64,000 bases of DNA, taken from positions 3,327-67,326 of the forward strand of contig CAZFVA010000017.1 of the NCBI GenBank assembly GCA_964522105.1, read 5' to 3'. The translations under genes and the position numbers were made by a program. Source of the DNA: JAGOFO01 sp964522105 (GTDB lineage Bacteria; Myxococcota_A; UBA9042; DTJE01). The number at the start of each line of letters is the position of its first letter. Position 1 is the stretch's first letter. Of the stretch, positions 25,347-32,700 are shown piece after piece. The notes below the pieces were generated by a model, which was not told the origin of the DNA, made no database searches, and saw nothing but the letters and a program-made list of their open reading frames with translations.

Positions 25347-27893
25347 TCACTGAGCAGGTACGAGGTTAAGGATGCCGGAAGCGCCCTTATTGTACAAGGC
25401 CGGGTCCATCGACAGCGGCCACAGGCGCCCGTTCAGCCAGTCTTCAGAGGCGTTCGAGTAGGCGGGCGTCATCGGCCATCCTGACTGTCCCAGATCCAGC
25501 ACCATCCTGGTATCTTCAAGTTTGTTGAAGTCCATCACGTGGCGGAAGGCCGGGCCTTCGCTGACCGGGAAGGCGTATTCGGCGGGCCAGAAGCCGCCAC
25601 CGGCCGCCCACACAGTGTCCCATGCGCCTGGAATCGGGTACGGACCTTTGTCGAACTTGCCCATGGCTGTCTTGCCGAACGGGTGGCTGAACGTGATGGT
25701 GTGCAACTTGCCCCAGGTCCACTTTTCGACGTTGCCACCCAGTTTCTTTGAAAGGTTTTTGACGGCTGTCCGCCACGCCTGGCGCAGGATCTCGTCGCGA
25801 TTTTCGACCTGGGCCGTGCCTTTGCGGTCCCACACTTTTGCCGTTGGAGCTTCCACCCACAGTCTGTCAAAGAAGTGGTAAGTGAACCCGAATACGTTGA
25901 CCAGTTTCTTGAACAGTTCGGGAAGGTCGTCATCAAGCGCCAGTTGCCAGGCTTCCCGGTACGTTGCGTAGAAGATGCTGGCCCCGACCGAATCGACTGC
26001 GGCCACGCGGTCCCAGTTTCGCAGTGCATCCAGGGCCAGTTTTTCACGGTCGTTTACCTGGATTCCGTCCAGCGCCGTCAGCAGGAAAGGCATCAGGCGG
26101 TCGCCCTGCTTCGAGTATGCGTCGATCTGAAACCCGCGCATGTCGTCGGCAGTCAGGTCCGGTTTGGCCGTAAGCATTTCGCGGATTCTGCCGGCGCGGT
26201 AGCCCTGCATCGTGTCGATGCTGTATGGGTACGGGTAGTCATCTACCGGTACGACCTGATTGTTAGCCGTCACGATCATCCCGGACGGCGGGTCGTACAT
26301 TTTGGGCAGTTCTTCGACCGGGATGCGGCCTTTCCATTCGAAGTCGTCGGTCCAGCCGGGGACCGGTGTCGTGCCATTGAACGTTGTGCGGAGTGGCACG
26401 TTGCCGGCCGGGTAGTAACCCATGTGTCCGGCGTCGTCCACGGCGATCCAGTTCTGAATCGGCATTCCCCAGGTATCAAGGGCCGCGAAGAACTCTTTTA
26501 CGCTGCCGGCCCGCAGAAAACGCATCATCGTCAGGGCCTCGTCGGACGGCCAGACGGCGGCAGTTTTCAGCGCTATTGGTTGTGCGTCAGCCGGTAATCC
26601 TTCAATCAGGGAGTCATTCAAGATCGCGCCGTGGCGTGTGTATCTAAGGTCGAACGGGTGATTGCGGTATTTTCCCTGGTCAATGCGTTCGCGAATCACG
26701 TGCTTTTCAATTTTAAATGGCACAGGACCTTCCGGAGTCATGTATTTCGTCGGGTCGTTCGGGTCCAGTTTTTCCAGGTAAAGGTCCTGCACGTCCGCGA
26801 AAGTGTTGGTGGCTGACCAGCCGATGTGCTGGTTGCGTCCAAGGCTCAGGAACGGGGTGCCGGGAAGCACAGCGCCGATCGCGTCGATCCCGGGTGCGCT
26901 CAGGTGCATCAGATAGAAAGTGGATGGTGCGCCGTGCAACAGGTGAGGATCGTTTGATAGAATCGGTTTGCCTGATGCGGTGCGACTTCCTGCGACAGCC
27001 CAGCTGTTCGAAGCTGCCGGAGTGAGGTAAGGCCGCGCGTCCTGTTGTACCTGGCCGAGCAGGTTAAGGAAGGCCTTCGCTGCCGGGGCCCACGCTGCGA
27101 CGTCGATACCTGATTCCTGTATCAAGGCCTGTGCAGCGTCTTTCTTAATGTCGACATTGACGCGTGGCATCGCCCGGAAGTCTTTGTCTTCCCGTTCAAT
27201 GATGTTCGGGCCGATCGGGGCCACGCCGGGGAATATTTCCTGTTGTGCTTCCTGCCCCAAATCGGCGATCAGCAGGTAACGCAGCAGTTCGTGGGCCATG
27301 TTTACTGACAGTTGAAATGAAGTAAGCCGACCGACAGTCAGCACATCATGGACGGTCCATTTTTCGGGCGTCTCGCTAAGCAGCCGGTATTCAATTGGCA
27401 GGTTTTCGGCTGTACGAATCCAGGCATTTATGCCTGCAACATAAGCATCGCCCATGGCCCGGCCTTCAGCATCCAACCTGTCTGCCGCTCGTTGCGCATC
27501 CTGCGAAAGTCCCATTACGCGGAAGAACCGGTCCATGCCAAGTGTGTCCTTAAACGGCATTCCAGGGGGGGCTTCCTGCGCGCCAAGCAGTTCGCTGATT
27601 CGCCCTGACGCCATCCGTCGCAGCATGTCCATCTGGAACAGGCGCTCGCTGGCCTGCACGTAGCCTGTCGCGAACCACAGATCGCGATCGTTCTGCGCGA
27701 CTATGTGCGGTACCTGATGGCTGTCGAACGTAATCTGGACTGGTTGTGTCAGTTCGTTATGCGAAATTTGTTTATTAAGATCAGGGGCATCCGGCTTGAT
27801 CGCGTATCCGATGAAGCGGGAAGCGGCACAGGAAAGGCCTGTCAGGGCCAGGATTGTAACCAGGGCAAGTGTGATGCGTCGACTTGTGGGCAT
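25347..27893 (-). CDS. penicillin acylase family Ntn-hydrolase
   Basis: 848 aa. The ATG at 27893 is chosen because GGAGGT sits six bases upstream; two earlier in-frame starts lack one. The signal region includes LTGLSC, an atypical lipobox, so it may be a lipoprotein or simply periplasmic. Alpha-chain marks: VPHIVAQNDRDLWFATGYVQASERLFQMD region and MASGRISELLG. The Ntn nucleophile is Ser295 at the start of SNSWAVAGS, where autocleavage would separate the chains; SNDPHLLHGAPSTFY and a beta-chain tail follow (TWGKLHTITFSHPFGK). PF01804 enzymes cleave amides such as N-acyl-homoserine lactones or beta-lactam side chains. Substrate unknown; quorum-signal quenching is one possibility. Confidence 0.93.
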   Translation of the reverse strand: MPTSRRITLALVTILALTGLSCAASRFIGYAIKPDAPDLNKQISHNELTQPVQITFDSHQVPHIVAQNDRDLWFATGYVQASERLFQMDMLRRMASGRISELLGAQEAPPGMPFKDTLGMDRFFRVMGLSQDAQRAADRLDAEGRAMGDAYVAGINAWIRTAENLPIEYRLLSETPEKWTVHDVLTVGRLTSFQLSVNMAHELLRYLLIADLGQEAQQEIFPGVAPIGPNIIEREDKDFRAMPRVNVDIKKDAAQALIQESGIDVAAWAPAAKAFLNLLGQVQQDARPYLTPAASNSWAVAGSRTASGKPILSNDPHLLHGAPSTFYLMHLSAPGIDAIGAVLPGTPFLSLGRNQHIGWSATNTFADVQDLYLEKLDPNDPTKYMTPEGPVPFKIEKHVIRERIDQGKYRNHPFDLRYTRHGAILNDSLIEGLPADAQPIALKTAAVWPSDEALTMMRFLRAGSVKEFFAALDTWGMPIQNWIAVDDAGHMGYYPAGNVPLRTTFNGTTPVPGWTDDFEWKGRIPVEELPKMYDPPSGMIVTANNQVVPVDDYPYPYSIDTMQGYRAGRIREMLTAKPDLTADDMRGFQIDAYSKQGDRLMPFLLTALDGIQVNDREKLALDALRNWDRVAAVDSVGASIFYATYREAWQLALDDDLPELFKKLVNVFGFTYHFFDRLWVEAPTAKVWDRKGTAQVENRDEILRQAWRTAVKNLSKKLGGNVEKWTWGKLHTITFSHPFGKTAMGKFDKGPYPIPGAWDTVWAAGGGFWPAEYAFPVSEGPAFRHVMDFNKLEDTRMVLDLGQSGWPMTPAYSNASEDWLNGRLWPLSMDPALYNKGASGILNLVPAQ

Positions 27894-28021
27894 GGTGACC
27901 TCCATAATGTTGTTACGATAGCGCAAATTGACGCAGAGCAGCAGGTGAAAAATCCATAATCAGCGCCACAGGCAAACTATTTGCGAGCGGTCCGGTAATA
28001 TTTTTATAACTTATGACCCGG

Positions 28022-29182
28022 TTACTGCAGGACGTGCCACGAGATTAGATTGAAGACCGGCTCATGGTCTGAAAGCGCAACGCCTTCGTCGTCCACAAAA
28101 CCTGAAGGAATCGACCATTCAAGAGGCGCAAGTATAACGGTGGCGGAGCTTCTGACCATGATGCGGTCAAGGCCATCGACGCCGCACGAAAGGATTTCGC
28201 ACGATTCTGTCAGGCCGGTGGCGCCCAGGAAATTATCAAGGGTCGTGTCGTCCCCCGGTCTGCTCCGCCTCATGTTTGTATCGCCACCCAGCAGGATGGC
28301 CGCGCCTTCTGAATGTGTTGTGATGAAAGCTGCAAGCTGAATGGCCTGCGCCTGCCTGGCCGCCTTGTCTTCGTCTGAACCGCCGGCGTCCATGTGCAGG
28401 TTATAGACGTCGATGAAAACGCCACGGGCAAGTTGATGGCGCGTCCAGGTGAATCCTTTCGTCGTCATGCAGTCGCTACCCTGATCCAGCAGACCGTTGC
28501 ACTGTTCCCAGCCGACACGGGTCACCGGTTCAAACGGAATATTTGAAAATGTATTCAGGCCGTCGCCAAAATTGTCCCAGTCCGGGATCGCCCACATCGG
28601 ATCTGACTTGTAAAGGTGGGTTGTGCCGGCCTCCAGGTCTGCGTGATACCAGAAGTCTTCCTGCACCAGCACCATTTCGTAGTCGTTCAGCTTCGGCGCA
28701 ATCATCGGCATGTGTACTATCGGATTGACATCTGACAGCTCCATGGGCAGCCCGGCCACGTTGTAAATCAACATGCGGATCTGGCCCTCGGTCGCCACAG
28801 CGGCGTCCGGGAATTCAAACGGGATGTCTTGCGGGATGTCTGAAGTGTCGGCATTTACCGCATCGGAAATGTCCTCCGGCGTTTCTGTGTCCAGGATCTC
28901 CGCTGCGGTGGAATCGTCACTGTCGCCGCTTCCAATATCACTGGCATCAGACAGTCCGATGTCGTTAATGTCGTTGTCTTTTATGTCGCGCGCATCGTGC
29001 GCGGCCGTGTCTTGAATATCAACAGCAACGGTATCAGGGACGTCGGTTGTGTTCGCATCGTTGATGTCGGCGATGTTTCCGGCAGGATTCGTGCACGCGG
29101 CCGCCCACAGAAAGCAGCACGTCACAAGGCATTGCAAAGCCTTGCGCCATCCGGACCTGACAATCGCGGTTCCTTTTGCCAT
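28022..29182 (-). CDS. endonuclease/exonuclease/phosphatase (EEP) fold lipoprotein
   Basis: 386 aa. ATG at 29182 with GAGGATGCC upstream. Lipobox AAAC30, then about 90 residues of Asp-Ile-x-Asp tether. The catalytic domain (about 135-386) carries the EEP metal-site set in order: LIYNVAGLP, VLVQEDF (Glu), VYNLHMDAG, LLGGDTN and SDHEPVF (terminal Asp-His). These enzymes cut phosphodiesters or phosphomonoesters with magnesium; relatives include DNase I and sphingomyelinase C. A surface-anchored nuclease or phospholipase is likely. It follows the His-rich mini-lipoprotein on the same strand by 106 bases. Confidence 0.9.
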   Translation of the reverse strand: MAKGTAIVRSGWRKALQCLVTCCFLWAAACTNPAGNIADINDANTTDVPDTVAVDIQDTAAHDARDIKDNDINDIGLSDASDIGSGDSDDSTAAEILDTETPEDISDAVNADTSDIPQDIPFEFPDAAVATEGQIRMLIYNVAGLPMELSDVNPIVHMPMIAPKLNDYEMVLVQEDFWYHADLEAGTTHLYKSDPMWAIPDWDNFGDGLNTFSNIPFEPVTRVGWEQCNGLLDQGSDCMTTKGFTWTRHQLARGVFIDVYNLHMDAGGSDEDKAARQAQAIQLAAFITTHSEGAAILLGGDTNMRRSRPGDDTTLDNFLGATGLTESCEILSCGVDGLDRIMVRSSATVILAPLEWSIPSGFVDDEGVALSDHEPVFNLISWHVLQ

Positions 29183-29288
29183 GGCATCCTCAGTCGTCAT
29201 GTTCCAATTGTTGATTGTACCTGTAAATCACGGGGTGCGGATGTTGTGTTTTTCGGTCGTATCGTGGTGGCTGTCGGAAGCAGTCCAG

Positions 29289-29516
29289 CTAGTCCCCATC
29301 GTGCTTGTTGCCCTTGTCGTGCTTGTCCCCGTTGCGATTGTCATGATTATTGTTGTGGCCACCTGGTCCGTTGTGGTCGTGCATTGCGTGACGGCCATGA
29401 CTGTGCTGGTAATAATGCGTTCTTCGGTAATGATGAGGTCCGATGCAGCCGGCTGTGGTCAGCGCAAATGCGCTGAGCGCGACTAATGCCAGAATTTTGA
29501 AAGCCGACAAGTTCAT
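29289..29516 (-). CDS. small His/Asp/Asn-rich lipoprotein
   Basis: 75 aa. ATG with GGAGA six to seven bases upstream. Lipobox TAGC24. The 52-residue mature part is almost only His, Asn, Asp, Gly, Lys, Arg and Tyr (HYYQHSHGRHAMHDHN and a KHD/GDKHD tail), with about a dozen His. No fold is expected; it looks like a metal-binding or charged surface peptide. It lies between the EEP lipoprotein and the divergent giant lipoprotein. The clean signal and ribosome site argue that it is real despite its size. Confidence 0.72.
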   Translation of the reverse strand: MNLSAFKILALVALSAFALTTAGCIGPHHYRRTHYYQHSHGRHAMHDHNGPGGHNNNHDNRNGDKHDKGNKHDGD

Positions 29517-29649
29517 TATAAGTCTCCATATGTTGCCCAGATTACTTGCAGTTGCAGGTTCTGTGCCACGGCGGCAAGTTATTGGAATGTTTCGATTAGT
29601 TGCTGATCCATTACGGACAGGCAGGCTTGTCGGAATTTTTGTTCAATCA

Positions 29650-29671
29650 AATTGAAGTGCTGGCTTCAATT
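29650..29671. promoter_or_regulatory. perfect 8-bp inverted repeat upstream of the giant lipoprotein
   Basis: AATTGAAG (29650-29657), a six-base spacer and CTTCAATT (29664-29671). It ends 29 bases before a predicted -35 element, a position typical of an activator site. There is no U-tract on either side, so it is not a simple terminator. Confidence 0.5.
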
Positions 29672-29700
29672 CTGATGGACTCTGCAAGTGGTCGGTCGGG

Positions 29701-29729
29701 TTGATTCGATCGGTCCAGCGTGGTAGATT
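29701..29729 (+). promoter_or_regulatory. sigma-70-like promoter for the giant Cys-repeat lipoprotein
   Basis: TTGATT (29701-29706), a 17-base spacer and TAGATT (29724-29729), 33 bases before the ATG at 29763, which is preceded by AGGGGGCACTT. Confidence 0.55.
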
Positions 29730-29762
29730 TCGCGCTGATTTCTGAAGCTTCAGGGGGCACTT

Positions 29763-32700
29763 ATGAATCGTATGTCGTTGTCAGTCAGTGGCGTTCTATC
29801 TGTTGTTTTTCTGTTAGTTACGGGTGGTTGTGCCGGTGGATCAAATCCATCGGATACTGATATTTCGGGTAGTGATTCCGGGCATGAAGTCGTGCTGACG
29901 GATACCGTGACAGACCACGGCCCGACATGTACAAACGAGTGTCCTGATGAAAGCGCCCGCGAGTGCGTCGAAGGCGGTTACAGAACCTGTACCGATCTGG
30001 ATGACGACGGTTGCGTCGAGTGGACACTGCCGACTGAGTGCGGCATAGGAACGTCCTGCAAGACCGGATATTGCACCAGTTCCTGCGCCAGTCAGACCTG
30101 TACGGCCGTTGGTGCCAAGTCCTGCGGGACTGGAAATCAGGTCCTGGAGTGTGGCGATTTTGATACTGACGGCTGTCTGCAGTGGGGTAATCCTGTTGAA
30201 TGTACTGAAAGTCTGGTGTGTTCCCGGGGCTTCTGTGCAAACACATGTTCCAGTGAATGCTCGGTGATTGGCGCAAAGAAATGTCAGGCAAATTCAGTTG
30301 TTACATGCGGGGACTACAACACTGACGGCTGCTATGAGTGGGGTGACGCGACGGATTGCGGCGGACAGTTCTGCAGCAATGGCGCATGCGCCGCGCAGTG
30401 CCAGGATGAATGTACAAGTATCGGCAGTCGTCAATGTGAACTGGACGGCTTCGTGCTCTGTGATGAATATGACAACGATGGATGCCTTGAGTGGGGTACC
30501 GTCCTGTATTGCGGCAAAGATCAGGTTTGCAGCAACGGTTTCTGCGCAGTTGAATGTTCTGCGGGATGCACCGTTCAGGGTGCCCGCAAGTGTCAGATCA
30601 ATTCAGTAATCACTTGTGGAAATTACAATGGTGATGAGTGTCTGGAATGGGGCTCCCCTGTGCCCTGTGACACCGGCCTGGTTTGCGGTGGTGGCAACTG
30701 CGCCAGCCAGTGTTCCAACGATTGTTTTGTCGTTAATTCGCGTCAGTGCGACGTGAGCGGCAGCGTCGTGGTCTGTGGCGACTACAACGAAGACGGCTGT
30801 CTCGAATGGGGTACTCCGACACCTTGTGACACTGACCTGGTGTGCAGCGGCGGAAACTGTGGATTGGCCTGTTCAAACGCGTGTGAGGTCGGCAATTCGC
30901 GTCAGTGTGTGGCCGGATCTACCAATCAGTTCAAGGTTTGTAATGACTACAACGAAGACGGTTGCATGGAGTGGGGCTCTTCCCAGCAGTGTGAAGGTGA
31001 ATTGGTATGCAGCGGCGGAAACTGTGCGATGACTTGTTCAAATGACTGCACCATCCAGGACGAGCGTAAATGCGTTGTTGGAAACGCCTGGACGAAGTGT
31101 CAGGACTATAACGATGACGGCTGCCTGGAGTGGGGAACGTCGGTCTACTGCGAGGCGTGGGAGGAGTGCGATGCAGGCGCCTGCGAGCCATTGGCCCCAC
31201 CCGCCACTATCCTGATTGATGAAGTGATGGTCGATTCGACAAGCAGCCCAGACTCCGATTCATTTGTTGAACTGTGGGGCCCGGCTGACACTGATTTGTC
31301 CGGTTGGCGTCTGGTGGGCGTCAACGGGTCTGATCAGGATGAATATCAGTCAGTGACGCTTGTTGGTGTCATTGGTTCCGATGGAAGGTTTGTCGTGGCC
31401 CATCCTGATTCGCAGGCCTCGATTCATGACATGGGCGACCAGTTCGCCGCGAACGTTGACTTTCAGAACGGCCCCGACAGTATCCAGTTGCGATACGGCG
31501 ATACTGTTGTTGACGCAATCGGTTACGGCACTTTCGCTGTTGACGATTTCTTTGCGGGCGAAGGCAGCCCGGTCCCGAAGCCCCTTGCGAATCACAGCCT
31601 TGCGCGTGACCTTTCCCACACCGACACGGGCGATAACCTGGCTGACTTTTCTGAACTGTCTTCGCCGACACCCGGTGCTGCCAATCAGGACGTCAACGAA
31701 GCCCCGACGGCTCAGTTGAAATGTCCGGGAACAGGTATCCTGGGTCAGTCCCTGTCGTTCGACGCCTCGGATTCCGATGATCCGGACGGTACGTTGACCA
31801 CTTTTGCTTTTGATTTCGGCGATCTGTCGTCTGTCGTGTCCGGCTCTGACGCCACTGTTGAACATGTGTTTTCGAAGGCGGGTACGTTCTCGGTTTCGGT
31901 CACCATAACCGATAATCGTGGCGCCACTGATGAAGCCGGATGTCAGGTTGCGATCGGCGACGATAATGCCCCGACTGTGGACTTCATCCGCCCCGCCAAC
32001 GATACGCAGGTGACCCAGGGTTCGTCGGTATCGGTGCTTGTCAACCCGTCGGCCGTCCCCGGCCGCAGCATTACCAAGGTTGATCTGCTGGTCGGCGGAG
32101 TCGCAACAGGCCTGTCGGATGATTCGGCCCCGTATGAGTTCACATACGTTGTTCCCGCCAATGAACCGAATAATTCGACTTTGACTTTGCAGGCCAAGGC
32201 TACCGACAGCGTTGGTTCGGTCGGCATCGGGTCCGTTAATCTTCTGGTGCGTAACGATGCGCCTGTCGCCAGTTTCACCGCGGTCGTCAGCGGCGAAAAG
32301 CAGATTACGGTCGACGCGTCGTCATCACGCGACACAGAAACGGCCGCTGCCGAACTGGTTGTCCGGTGGGACTTCACTAACGACGGCACATGGGACACCG
32401 GTTGGTCCACAGAAAAGATCGTCCTGCATACTTACCCGGCCGACGGTCAGTACACCATCAGAATGGAGGTCAAAGACGCCATCGACCAGACTGCGTCCTC
32501 GACCCGTGACATCACGCTCAGCTCGATTCAGTATGTTGGCGGGACTGTAAACACAACGACGTGGACCGGGACTATCGTTATTACCGGTGACGTTACGGTA
32601 CCGGCCGGACAGACCCTGACTGTTGCAGCAGGCACTTCGGTGCAGTTCGCGTATATCGATCAGGACACAAATGGCATCGGCGATTATGACATCACAATAA

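Noticed and set aside
30000..31190. non-coding tandem DNA repeat array
   Set aside because: Periodicity near 150 bases is explained by the eight coding Cys-rich modules; DNA-level identity between units is too low for a satellite.
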